Below, piece after piece: positions 35,490-48,400 of a stretch of DNA of 64,000 bases. The stretch is from Sipunculus nudus. Lineage: Eukaryota; Annelida; Sipuncula; Golfingiida; Sipunculidae. The stretch is from NCBI GenBank assembly GCA_026874595.1, contig CM049312.1:30197456-30261455 (forward strand). Reading direction: 5' to 3'. Below the pieces are notes generated by a model. That model made no database searches. It worked only from the letters and a program-made list of their open reading frames with translations, and was not told where the DNA came from. Both the position numbers and the translations under genes were made by a program. The first letter of the stretch is position 1, and each line of letters starts with the position of its first letter.

Positions 35490-37420
35490 ATGCACCTGGA
35501 ATTTTTAGTCCTGATAAAGTTATGGAGTTTTATAGAAACTAGAAAGAAACGTGTCAAGGAAAATGCTTTTAAACTCCACAGTGTAACTGAGGATTGTGTT
35601 GATAACTGGATACGAAAATTAACATCTATTATTAATTATTTTAAGCCAGTTGACACACTTGATAAACTTGTCTATTCGTACAGCGCTATTAGTGACCGAA
35701 GGCATTACAATCTACCGTAATACCATTACATAAAATAACAGATGGTTGGATAAAAGCAACTATAGACCAGTGTCAATTATATGTGTTATTTCAACAGTGC
35801 TGGAAAGGACTATCTGAGAACAACTTGAAAAGTATTTGAAAATTAATAATTAATCTAATATACCCATTTCAATCAGGATTACGTACTTCACATTCAACAG
35901 GTACATGTCTTACATATCTAACTGAATATATAAAATTAGAAATAAAAAAGAAGTAATATTACAAAGGTAATTTAACTGGCATATTGCTACCTTTTCTGCA
36001 AAAGGCTGTGATACTGTAGGTCACAAAATAATGTGTAAAAAGATGGTGGCCTTTGGACTAGATGATAAGTCTGTAAGTTGGTTTTCTTTTCATCTAATAA
36101 ATAAAATACAAATTGTAAATTCAGTGATTGTTCATCAGAGGAGAAAATGTGACTTGCGGAGTACCACAGGGATAAATTTTAGGGCCAGTAATGTAAATGA
36201 TATGGAAATGTCTTTGAAATGAAAACTTTTACTATATGCTGATGACTCAACATTATTAATCTGGGGTAAAGACAAGTCTGAAATAGAATTAAGGTTAAGT
36301 AAAGAATTAGAGAAAATACATAAGTGGTTAATTGATAATAAACCAGTTTTATGTACCAGTATAAGGAAGGTGCAGGATGTAATACTTAATATTACTTGTA
36401 ATGACCAGAATATAGCTTGTACTATTTCAGTTAAATATCTAGGTCAAACCCTAGACAAAACTCTTTTGTTAGAAAATAATACTGCTAAAGATATTATATC
36501 ATAGTGTAATAGGCCTATCAGGGTAAAGTTTATGTACCAGATATGCCAAAGTTCTTGATAAACAAACCAGAAAAACCCTATGTAATTCCCTAATACAGTG
36601 TCATTTTGATTATGTATGCAGCAGCTGGTACTCTTCATTAACAAATAGCCTAAAAAGAAACTACAGATATGCCAGAACAAAATGATCAGATTTATATTGA
36701 ATAAGGATAGAAGGTCACATTTAGGTTTTGATGAATTTTGTGAACTGGGATGTTTGAAAGTGGAAAATCGGGTTGGTTGAAATTAAATCACATGTACAGC
36801 ATCGTTCATGGACATGCACCTATGTAATTCCGAGATTAGTTTGATCATTGAAAATTATTACATACAAATTTAACATCACAACATGCTTTTATATAACCTA
36901 GAGTTGGTGTAGCAGGTAGTCAGAATTTTTTTCACAGAATTAAATTATGGAAAACCCTGCCTGTTGACATTCAGTCAAAAATACCAGTGCCAGTTTTAAG
37001 AAAGCAGCAAAACGACACCTAATGGGAAATATTCAGCCAAATGAAAACAGTGAATATGTGTTCTTTCAACATAATGAAAATAACTGTAATATGACCAAAG
37101 TAAATTAGAAAATAGATACAAATCCTCTGATAGTTTAACGGAATTTAAAAGATACCTGGACAAATAGAATGGTTCAACATGTATATGCAAGGTATGTAAA
37201 TATACCATGACTAACTGTTCATCATAATATACTCGCTCTATGTTTTTGTACTTGCATATATATTCACGATTATTGTCATCAGTACCATTTATGCTGCATT
37301 ATTATCACTTTGACATATTTATTTATAACTGATTCTATTTTATTTTTAGTCGACATATGTATGGCCGCTTAGTGAAAATGGTTTGTAAAGCTCCGACTTT
37401 AAATAAATCTAGCTGAGTTG
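35490..37420 (+). pseudogene. degenerate LINE with YADD reverse-transcriptase motif
   Basis: Reads on + in broken frames. NYRPVSIICVISTVLERT lies near 35757-35810, the catalytic YADD is at 36235-36246 in LLYADDSTLLIWGKDKSEIE, and a DKWL/IHKWLIDNK segment follows. Multiple stops and frameshifts. Ends near AATAAA at 37402-37407 and a short ctgagttgagttg tail. Non-LTR family; sub-clade not decided. It lies head-to-head with EXO5 exon 1, ~160 bases away. Confidence 0.75.
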
Positions 37421-38917
37421 AGTTGTGACGGCGTAGAACATGTTTATCATAAACACTGTACCATACCTATGAAGGTACCTTGGATCGTACACAGGTGCTC
37501 GAAATGTCGAGAAATTAAGTAAGAAAACCACAAACAAGACCGGGTTTTAGTATGTACATAAAAAAATCTAGAAAATAACAATGATAATAATAATAATAAT
37601 AAAAAAAATAATAATCTAATAATATGATGATTATAATAATAAAAATAATAATATTTTTTTTATTTAATAAAGTTGATGCTCGAGCCGGTCACAGCACAAA
37701 GCCGCAGCTATGTTCACACCGGCTCCCTCGACCAGACGTTTGACAGTTTTTATAAAAAATAAACGTCTGGGTTTAAAGGCGAGTTCACAGTAAATACAAA
37801 TGATTAATTATTCATCCTTGTATTTATTCCAAAAATGATCGGTGTAATAACTGTATATCAATCATGTGTTTTTTAAAATAAACAATACAACATACTGTTA
37901 TCTTATTAGGATACATCATTCCAGCACCCGCATGAGAATACGTGCCTTTTTGTGCCAAATTGGTACCCATTGTCAACTGTTTCTGAAGGTTTATTACTGG
38001 TTATAAAACTGCAGTTCATGTGTGAGAGCAACTATTTAACCGAATGTTGTGCGGTAACAGGTATAATTTAAGCGAAAACTGGTTACAACCAGGACAGTAT
38101 ATACATAAGTCTAATTATCTACCACTTGTCAAAAAGGATTATAAAAAATGCTGGGAAAATCACGTGGTTATACACCAAACTGCAAAGATACGCCCCGCCA
38201 GTTATGTGCAATGACTTAAAGCTAAATTCTATCATCGGGGGAGGGGGGGAACAAGAATATAATTGTCCTATTGGACAAGGCTCATGACTTTGGAGCTAAA
38301 AACGTCTGCATGGTTCTAACCAGAGACTAAATGATGGAATATTAACACACCTTCTGCGGTTTGCTATATATGTATAATTGTAATTTATATATTCGGTGTG
38401 ACCTTTCGTTTATTGTCTTGTGAGTAATTAAGCTGAACTTTAATCGTTACATAACTTATTCTTATATTCTTATAATATATTTACCGTAAATCATTCGACC
38501 ATTACGCCATCTCAAAATATGCAATAGAAAATAAAAGAGAGAATAAAAACAATCAAAGACCAAATATGATATTTTTAACATATGGATTGTCATAGATGAA
38601 AGATATGCCTTAAAATATTAGAACACCTAGAACACAGATATACTGAATGGTTATTTCCATCAGTTAACGAGGCGGTTTTAAACGCCTGCAGGTAACTTCA
38701 TTGATAGAAACATGCCTGTTCCTTGGTATACTTTGTAATATTTCAGAACCGTTCCACTCCGTTTCAAACACCACCAAACTTAGTAGTGCTGGGTAATGAA
38801 GTGGTATATGATGGTAGGATGACTAGGGGTCAGTCGCAGCAATAGTTGCCTAAACACAAGAGCTTGATTGCAACGCACTTCACTGTATGAATCGTTTCAA
38901 ACAATCACTTTGATATA
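37421..38917. other. no gene recognised
   Basis: AT-rich, with an (ATA)n tract and a tgaccagac-like inverted motif near 37670-37770 (cgagccggt...ccggctccctcgaccagacg...aaacgtctgg), suggesting a short TE end. No coding frame. Confidence 0.5.
37578..37660 (+). repeat. (ATA)n-rich simple repeat
   Basis: ataataataata runs interrupted by A-tracts. Confidence 0.85.
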
Positions 38918-39055
38918 CATAAAAACCTCGAAATTACAACCACTCAGGGGACCTCGATAAAGCAGTCTCCTATATGAAGAGCATAAAAAGATTCAAACGG
39001 TCATTATTATGAGGTGGTGGCTACACCGAGATGGTCGTTACGCGAGGTTTTACTG
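38918..39055. mobile_element. possible short pogo-like MITE
   Basis: Right end reads tacgcgaggttttactg followed by ta. The left end ataaaaacctcgaaattaca at 38918 is a decayed inverse match. About 138 bp; TIR identity is imperfect. Confidence 0.35.
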
Positions 39056-39139
39056 TATACACTTTGTGCACTGTTATTTTTATTACACTTTGTGCACTGT
39101 TATTTTTATTACACTTTGTGCACTGTTATTTTTATTACA
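39056..39139 (+). repeat. 26-bp tandem repeat, three units
   Basis: tttgtgcactgttattttta repeated three times, almost identical, just right of the possible MITE at 38918-39055. A G-run of ~17 follows at 39191. Confidence 0.85.
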
Positions 39140-40639
39140 TCTCTAATCTTAATGAAGAATTCATTTTTATGTAAAGAAAAGGCGAGCGCTGGGGGGGGGG
39201 GGGGGGGCACTAATACTTGCATCTATTTGTTTGTCGTGCTGCCCCCCAACGCAGAACGTTTGAAGAATTCCATGTTTTCTCACATGTATACATTACATTT
39301 TTACAGTCATACATAGTCATGAAAATAAGAAATAGACGTCGCGTCAGAACAGGCTGAATGCAGGATCTAAAACAGATAATATAAAGTAAAATAAATCTCT
39401 TGACATAAATCAGGGTAAAAGCTGACCCTTGATACAACCTTCGAGTTGCCGAACCACGACACACATTTCTATTGCATATAGATTTATTATTTATTTCCGC
39501 GGTAACGTAAACATTACCAAATTTTAATCGGGATCGCGCTGTCTATGACTGCTTTCAAGTTAAACCGTGTTGAATGATGAAATTATTCATAATATTTGAT
39601 AAGAAAAAGTCATATAATTTGCATAGCAAAATTTATCAAATATTCAGGTACATATTGTGATAGCGCACTCTCAAGCAGATCCCAATCCTATTGGCTTATA
39701 ATATAGGGCAATCATTGCCGGAGGAAGGTCAAAGCAAACGATAATCGATTATGGTGCCATCTGGTTGCAGCAGTCAGAACGAAACTTTCTAAACTTCCTC
39801 CCCGGCAAAATGGAACCAAGGCCAGTCCTGTAGGTCTCGTGTGGCCCGTTGGTCGCTGGTTTCATGTTCTGCGTCACAACCCCATTCCTCGGTCCACATC
39901 TTCTTGTCTGAATATAAATTTTTCTTTAAATGATGATAATTCATGTGTTTAACTTGTCTTGTTCTATAACATTATCTGATTGTAGGTAAACCCTACTCAC
40001 AATCAAAATCTCTTCCGGTCTACAAAAGAGAAGCTTTTTTTAATAATAATAGATGCTCATAATATAACGGTCATATGGGCTACACCATATAATTCCAGTT
40101 TCTCTATGAAATCTGGCCAAACCTACGAACAGAGCGGGCAACTTTTAAATGAACATATACCCGTCGAGATTAAATATTTAATATCCTTTAACTAGGCTAA
40201 CGTCCTGCGCCTTAAAGACTCCTTATTAACAACATATAGTTCCAGTGTACTGTATACTGGATAAGAAAATGTAAAATTGACAATTCTGTCCAAAGTGGTA
40301 CATTTATAATACCAAGAACCTATGGAGATAGAGCTTTGAGTCACAGTACACCTGTTAAATGGAAGAGATTACCTTCACATTTGATATCTCAAACAAATTT
40401 AAAAATTCAATGAAGATGCTAAAGAGTTTATGAACTGTAATGTGTTGATAAATGCATTTAGCATTATTTTAGGATTTTTTTTGTCGATATGTAGTTTAAT
40501 GGATTTTTAGCAAGGTTTTACTGACACCACTATTAAAATGGCTTTCGCAGTTTTACTTGATTTTATTGTAAATGGCTAAGATGAATTGTTTGTTTTGCTA
40601 TAACGCTATATAAATTTTTATATTCATTTGTTATTATTA

Positions 40640-40729
40640 TTACTGTTATAAGTAGCAGCAGTAGTATTATATTATTATTAGCATTATTATAATTATTATT
40701 TAAAGTATTATTATTATAAGATTAAGAAT

Positions 40730-40763
<34 letters not shown>

Positions 40764-40780
40764 GTTATTATTATTATAAA
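40640..40780 (+). repeat. (TTA)n/(TAA)n simple repeat
   Basis: ttattatta tracts giving way to a pure (taa)~10 run at 40731-40761; downstream of the EGF gene end. Confidence 0.9.
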
Positions 40781-40796
40781 TATGAAAAGTGGTTCA

Positions 40797-40936
40797 GTGG
40801 AACCTGCCTAAACACCACTTGTCTAATAAGGCCATAAGTCTATGAAGTGGACCGAAAGCATTCACATTGGTTATATTTAACTTATCTAATAAAACCACCT
40901 GTGAATCAAAACCACTTTGGAGGCAGTCTCACTTGG
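40797..40936. mobile_element. possible short MITE beside the EGF gene 3' end
   Basis: cagtggaacctgcctaaaca at the left and, inverted, aagtgagactgcctccaaag at the right; inner caccacttgtctaataag and its near-inverse also pair. If real, the EGF gene would polyadenylate at the border of this element. Confidence 0.3.
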
Positions 40937-40939
40937 GGT

Positions 40940-40945
40940 TTTATT
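40940..40945 (-). terminator. possible poly(A) signal for the EGF gene
   Basis: AATAAA on the minus strand (ggggttttattac on +), 15 bases past the TAA of the last exon. Further AT-rich hexamers follow, so usage is uncertain. Confidence 0.4.
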
Positions 40946-40960
40946 ACACAGGTTTCAATG

Positions 40961-41135
40961 TTAATGACAAGGCTTACATTCAGCCAGTTTTCCGCAGACC
41001 TCGTGGTACCAAGTTTTCCCTCTAAAACGATGACGTAACTCATCCTCCAACAGCTTGATCACTGGTTGACACTCGGGTATGTCCTGGGCCTTCCGTAATA
41101 TACAGCGGTCCCTTTCCCTCTTCTTCGTAAATAAC
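40961..41135 (-). CDS. probable last exon of the EGF gene: Cys-rich C-terminus
   Basis: Acceptor aaactgtag then 57 codons and TAA at 40961-40963. Encodes a Lys/Arg/Glu-rich, cysteine-bearing segment ([20 protein letters not shown] onward, ending AECKPCH) in the same style as exons 8 and 9: cysteines flanking amphipathic helices. It requires phase 2 from the preceding exon. It could be the end of a separate gene, but strand, spacing and composition favour this one. AATAAA on the minus strand at 40940-40945 gives a very short 3' UTR. Confidence 0.6.
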
Positions 41136-44100
41136 CTACAGTTTAAAAAAACGAGCAAGTGGTTATGACGCTCAGATAACAGGCTAAGGAGACTCCGTGA
41201 CTTTGTCAGAACATATGATGAAAAGAAATACCGTATTAAGGTAATTTCAGGTTTCCAGGAAGATTACACCCTGCTGTGAACCTGAATGATTAAATTTTGG
41301 CTTATGGATAACCGGATGGTATTCAGATGGCTAAGGTGACTTTCATTGAGCTGAACCAGACGCATACCCATGGAAACGAGACACAAGTGTTCTTGAACGT
41401 ATCGGTTACTATAATATGAATATAAAAATATCTTTGTGATCTGTGTTTACTTCTTGTCTAAGGCATTTAATTAAGAATTAACATAAGCCAAAAGCGTTAT
41501 CTTAGTGCATGATACTGAGTTAATTATTTTATTATCCCATGTTTTTCCAATAATATCCAGATAATTTTTGTTATCTTACGTTATTCCATCATTAAATTGT
41601 TACTTTTTTGTTATCCCGCTTTATCCCATCATTATCGAGTTATATTTTTTCTGCGTTATATCACAACATTATCGAGTTACTCTATTTTGTTATCCTACAT
41701 TTTCCCAACCTTATCGAGTTCATTTTTTTGTTATCCTACGTTATCCCGATATTTTGTGTGGCAACTCTTTTTCATGTGAACGTGTGCATGTAAACATGAA
41801 TCAGAACATATTTATTTGAAAGATATCGCTTACTTAATAGCAGCTTCATTGGTGCTATGATTTTAAGTTTCTGTAGCTAAATTAACGAACTATAGGTTTG
41901 TAAATTTTCAGTGAGTAAAATACGGGTTATCCTGGCTTTAGTTATCGTAAATTAACCACATATCATATCAATGATCAATATTTACCGCACATAAACTAAC
42001 ATTGGTCTTTAGTCCTTGGCGACTGGCTTATTCTTTACTTCATTCCGTCTTTCATCAAAACCTTTTTCGTCCGTTCTTTCCGCTGCAGTGATATAACTCC
42101 GGTGAAAATAAGAGTTTGGAAGACAGAAATAAGTGTTTCATGTCACGTACGTTACGAGTAACCTTGTTACCTAATGAGTTGAACCCCCGACTTGTTTGAT
42201 GGTTTGGGGCCTGTTTAAAAATGGACGAGGAAGGGGTAAAGTCGAGACCGGCAATTCAAGTACCATTTTTGGCAATCTGACATTTGTCCTCAACCAGCTT
42301 TATTAGCGTCAGAGTGGCTTCACATCTGGCATTGAAGACCGTACTTTAACGCTCTACGGGGATGCAAATAATTTCGTAATTTTGACATTGCCTCATTAAC
42401 TACAGGTGCAATGTCATTTGACATAAACCAGACCATTTGTTAGATTTTTTGTATACTTTCCAATAACACCAACCATGCGGGCCAAAAAGGTCGCTTTAAC
42501 TCGGCATATTTGTAAATCATTCTGCATGTTTGTTGTATTTCTTACCGCACGAATATAAGCATGTTTAGCACGGGTTACTGGATGACAGCAAATGTGTACG
42601 CGACACAATAATTCGTTACCAAAGAGACGGATTTTCAGTTTGGTTATCGAGTTCAACAGGATGGATGGACACTGCAGTCCATTCCCACGTATGGCTTGTA
42701 TCACGACCCAAGTTAGGCTTATTAGCCAAATATCAATCCCTACTGAGTCGTATGTTCACGGCTAGCCCATTCCAAGACCAACATCGGGAATGAGACCATG
42801 TGATCCTGGCCCGAGACCGAGACAATGTGGTCCTGGCCTGAGACCAGAACAGAGACTATGTGATCCTGGCCTGAGACCAGAACCGAGACCATGTGATCCT
42901 GGCCTGAGACCAGAACCTTAAAAAAATGTGATCCTGTCCTGAAACCAGAACTGAGACAATGTGGTCCTGGCCTGAGACCAGAACCGAGACCATGTGATCC
43001 TTGCCTGAAACCAGAACTTAAAAAATGTGGTCCTGGCCTGGGACCAGAACCGAGACCATGTTATCCTGGCCTGAGACCAGAACCGAGACCATGTGATCCT
43101 GGCCTGAGACCAGAACCTAAAAAAATGTGATCCTGTCCTGAAACCAGAACTGAGACAATGTAGTCCTGGCCTGAGACCAGAACCGAGACCATGTGATCCT
43201 GGCCTGAAACCAGAACTTAGACAATGTGGTCCTGGCCTGGGACAAGAACCGAGACCATGTTATCCTGGCCTGAGACCAGAACCGAGACCGTGTGATCCTG
43301 GCCTGAGACCAGAACCGATACCATGTGATCCTGGCCTGAGACCAGAACCGAGACCATGTGATCCTGGCCTGAGACCACGCAGAACCGATACCATGTGATC
43401 CTGGCCTGAGACTGGAACCGAGACCATGTGATCCCTGCCTAAGACCAGAACCGAGACCATGTGATCCTGGCCTGAGACCAGGACCGAAACCATGTGATCC
43501 AGGCCTGATATCAGAACCGAGACCATGTGATCCTGGCCTGAGAGCAGAACCGAGACCATGTTATCTTGGCCTGAGACCAGAACCGAGACCATGTGATCCT
43601 AGCCTGAGACCAGAACCGAGACCATGTGATCCTAGCCTGAGACCAGAACCGAGACCATGTGATCCTAGCCTGAGACCAGAACCGAGACCATGCGATCCTG
43701 GCATGAGACCAGAACCGAGACCATGTGATCCTGGCCTTAGGTCAAAACCGAGACCATGTGATCCTGGCCTTAGACCAGAACCGAGACCATGTGATCCTAG
43801 CCTGAGACCAGAACCTGAGACCAGAAACGAGACCAAGTGATCCTGGCCTGAGTTCAGAACCAAAACCATGTGATCCTGGCCTGAGGTCAGAACCGAGACC
43901 ATGTAATCATGGCCTGAGCGCAGAATCGAGACATGTGATCCCAGACCAAGAATACCTAGACCTCTAGACTATATATAATATGCTAATTGAACAGTCTTCA
44001 TCTTCTGATTGATTATAAGCAAATGTCCGACAAATACACTTGCATATATTAGAATTACTCTCAAGACCTACATCACTGGAACGGAGAAAAAATCAAAAAA

Positions 44101-45335
44101 GAAATCTCATGTACACACGCAGGCATTGTATTTAAAAGAATGAAAACCAAGCCATCAGAGGAAAATATGCTCAGCTGCGACAAGATGTCGGTTTTAAAAG
44201 ATAAGAGGAGTAAGATACTTACAAGCATATAACGGAAAGGCTGGCTGACAGAGGTAGGTCTGTGCAGTGTCTTCCAAATTCCCAATACCGGCATCCTGGA
44301 AGAAATCACACGCCACAACACTTTAATTTACCAAAGGGAACTAACTTTTAAATACTGAATATCCTTCTTTGATACTCATCTGTAAATATTTACGGAGAAA
44401 AAATATTTTGTGACGATCAACAAACAAATATTTCAATTCGTTTATTTGGCAATGTTTTTCACAGATTTTCATTGTACCTCAGTATCAAGGATTAAGAAAG
44501 CTCATACATTGTATCAAAGTTGAACCCCAGTTTCTAGAAACATCGTGTATACAGATTATTTGCCAACGTACCGCTGCACGAGAGCGTCACGTGACCTCGA
44601 TATTCGCGTGCCATGTTGAAAAGATAGACACTTGGAGAGCAGCTTCTGAGGTCGAGCTTTCCATCATCATATTCACTGAGACAACCCATGATTTTCCGTC
44701 TGTAAGGAGATACGTCTTTTATTATACTCTCACGTTCGGGGTATTTTCTTATGTAATACCATTGTCTGAGAATTACACTCCTTATACGCTGCAGTCGTCC
44801 CAGATCTCATTTGCTTAATTAAGCACCCACTGCTTCGTTATAAGAAGTTTTTGGGGTTTTACACAAGGGCTTGAGGGTTGGTAAAGGACCAAGATTTTAA
44901 ATCAGACCGATGAGAGCTTAGTGTCTGTGGTTTGAAACTTAAACTTGTCATATTGTTATGATTACAATTTTTTGCCCTGTGCCTGCCCTGGACGTGAAAC
45001 CCGCTGAATCTCCCTACACAAAGCAGCGGGAAAGCTATAAAGATGTAGAACTACTTGTGTGGAGTGTACAGGAGTTGTAAATACATATCACAATATACTC
45101 TGTGAATATCAAAGTGGAATGGTCACGTCTCAGAAACAAACTAAATAGTCTGTAACGGCAGGAGATATATGCCTAACCAAAACTTTATTTGGGACAACAA
45201 CAGAAAATATGTTTTGCTAGTACCTCATTGTTTCATTACAACGGGAGGATCCACCATCCTGGAAGTAGTCCTTTAAGAGTTCTACACACTCTCTAGTTTC
45301 AGGCGCACAATCGTTGAGTTCCTCGTCTGAAAGTT

Positions 45336-45403
<68 letters not shown>

Positions 45404-48400
45404 TATTAATATATATCATCAAGCATCGGAATATATCATTCGTCTATTAAATCACCTAACATATAATGAGACAACTTAGTTATGTTATCTCATAACAACT
45501 TTAGAAAATATTATATATTTTTCGCTTATCCGAAAAAACTGAAAAGGTGGAATTTAAAACATTTTAGGAAAGTATTCGTCTACATAATGTGGACGAGATA
45601 AGGCACTGAAAACTCGATGGTCTATAAAATCGGCATTCACGGTTTAACATTTTTCAGTCAGCTATGTGTTAGCAACCTGCCTATTGCTGGCTTGACCTCC
45701 TACCAAGTTCAACGACGCTACGGTAAGGGTAGGATCCTTATACAACGAGAAATGAAGTCGAGGCCGTTGAAAAAGGTGGTGATGAACGACTACATTTCAG
45801 GATTGTTTTTAAGGGTGAATTTCAATTTATGCGGGCCTCGACATCCCCCCCCCCTCCCCGCGCGGGTCCCGCATGCAAATATCCAGCTGTGTGGATATTT
45901 GCAGAACCTCGCATGCGGATGTTTTATGTGGTATAGCAATTGCGAAATCTTTCACCTTTTACGGGCCGGCGAATATATACTCTAGGCAATTTGTGGCAGA
46001 AGGTAACCACCAAATATACCTAGCTTTTTATCCGCATGTGGAACCCGCGCGTACAGAATGTACGTTGCGTATGCGGGTTCCGCACGGGTTCCATGCCGGT
46101 CCAGCACGGACAAAAAAAAAAACCATGTATGGGAAGACACACTTATACGTTCCATGAGAGAGATGTGCCCAGTGGAATGGCAGAACCAAAGACAAGCTGT
46201 GATTGTAATGAATATGTGTCGATGCAACTTACCAGTCGCCCTGGACAAACATTTAAGTTGTATAGTATCATAGTCATCAGCATGATGGAGAAGGCTCCAT
46301 AACGTCTGGCCGGCATCGTCCGGTGTACAGTCGCAACTTCCGGTTTTCTTTAAGTCAGCGTAACGTTTTCTTGCACACTGTCTCATTTCTTCATACTCAG
46401 CTCTTAGATCGACCCTGTTGAAGATTATAAGATTTAAAAACTGATTAATGGTTTATTATCTGTTTCTTGAGTATACAGATGGCGATCCAAATATATGCGT
46501 ATACAGTTCGTGCGCGATACGTATGCTTATGCAGCTAGCAAGCGGACGAATTATATTCTCTTTGACTGATTAATTCATACGTATGCGTATATGCAGCAAG
46601 TTACGACCACTAATTTCAGTGAGTTAAACCACATGCGCATGGTTAACGGACAAGGAAATCCAAACTTTGACGTCAGTGCTGGGGTATTCCTCTGGCAGAT
46701 GACTTCTCTGCTCCTGTAGCGTTTTACTATATCTGCTTGTCTGCTGGATACGTGTAAATGGAATCACAATTGTCCGTTTTCTAGCTGCTTACGCATACTT
46801 CTCGTATAAGCAAACAGCATATGCTCGGAGGGGAATATTCTCTTAATATAAGATTGGTTCTCGCTTCTTCGCGAGGAAGAGAACTTCTTCCAACACGCCA
46901 CCCGGCCAGCTAATTCATCGCTATTAACAAGCCAGCACCTGATGAGGCCCAAATTAATTGTTAATAGTAAGAGAAATCAACACTCTTTATACGCAATGTT
47001 AACAAGAATAAATTCACAGGAAACTGGAAAGGTTTAAAATACGTGCTTTAGTCACATTATCAATAATTTTCTTTCCAATGCAAGACCACTGATATAAAAA
47101 AGCAACAATCCTGTTTTTTTTTAGAGAGAGCATAAGCTAGTGGCTTTATTGATTCAATTGCCTTGAATTTTATTAATAAAAAAGTCCGAGCGGCCTTTAA
47201 TTATTAGGAGTCATCATCTTGATCTCTTTGCAAGGGAGCAGGCGACTAGTTATAAGATATGTGGTTTATCTTTCTAAAAAATAAATAAAAACGATGATAA
47301 ATATAGAATCTGAAATTCACTTACGTGCAGTTGGTATATCCTGAATAAGAATAGTAGCTTGACGGACATTTTTCAACTCGGCAGATTTCTATGATAGAAT
47401 TGAAAATCACGTTAATTTTCAACTTTCTTTTGATGTTATGTCGAGATGAATTTTGGAAAATATTTCATTGTAATTAGTACAATACTTGTTTACTTTAATA
47501 TCAAATAATGCTTCCGTTTACTTACCCGGTGTGTAAACCTATCACCCATCAAAGTTTCGTTTTTTTTTCATTCTCTTACATTTTGAAGTGTATCACATGG
47601 CCTGATATTCATGAATATCCTTTAGAATAGGGTTTTTTGCAATGCAAAAACATACATAAGTCTCCTGCTCCCCTATGGGCCGCCCTTCCCAAAATTTGAG
47701 GAAAAGTACAGATATCTTCAAAGGTCACAGCATCCACAAATAATTTCTTTTCCGGCTGATTTGACCTTGAAAATGTACATCAATGTCTCCTGTTTTTAAC
47801 ACTTCCTGGAATTTGGTAGGAACATTTCACGAGTCCAATTTTATGAAAATTTACTGAATGGTTCAAAGGTTACAGCACTCCAAAGTAATATTTTATTCCA
47901 GCTATTTTGACCTCGAAGATCCAGGTAAATATCTCCAGTTTTCGAACTCGTTAAAGAGCTTTGTCAAAACAATTAGTGTTTCAAATTTGAGGAAAAAGTA
48001 TGCGATACTAAAAATATTACGGGGTTCACACCAAAAATTTTTCGGCCTTTTTGACCTTTATGATGAAGGTCAAGGTCACCGGTTTTCGAATGAGACACAA
48101 ATTAAATTTCATAAAAAGTTAATTCTTTCAAAAGTTGTCGCGTCGACGACGACAAATCAAACACTATACGTCTTCCCCTATGGGAGTGGAGACAAAATTT
48201 ACTACAAATTTTTATTTATATTATGTTTAATTTTTTCAAACCTTGGACATTTCATTTGATAGATATATCATAAATGATAAATGGATACAGTGAACGTTGA
48301 CCGCCTATACACACGGTGTTGGCAGGTCGGGGGCCTAAACCCCTGTCTACACACGCATTCCGTTTGTCCACTGCCATAACTGTAGCAAACGCCATTGTAG

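Noticed and set aside
42039-42082. 44-nt microexon of the EGF gene
   Set aside because: Phase would fit one of two frames for exon 10, but the encoded [14 protein letters not shown] is not convincing and such short matches arise by chance; mentioned only as an option.
43260-43902. Two long minus-strand frames (110 and 113 codons) with a repeated [10 protein letters not shown] motif
   Set aside because: They are the translation of the 33-bp minisatellite; frame is kept only because 33 is divisible by three.
42780-43960. CRISPR-like look of regular short repeats
   Set aside because: Units are contiguous with no unique spacers, and the DNA is eukaryotic. The same applies to 13150-13560.
45840-46090. 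MITE with gcgggtcccgcatgc / gtatgcgggttccgc ends in EGF intron 8
   Set aside because: Inverted motif is short and imperfect and no target duplication was found.
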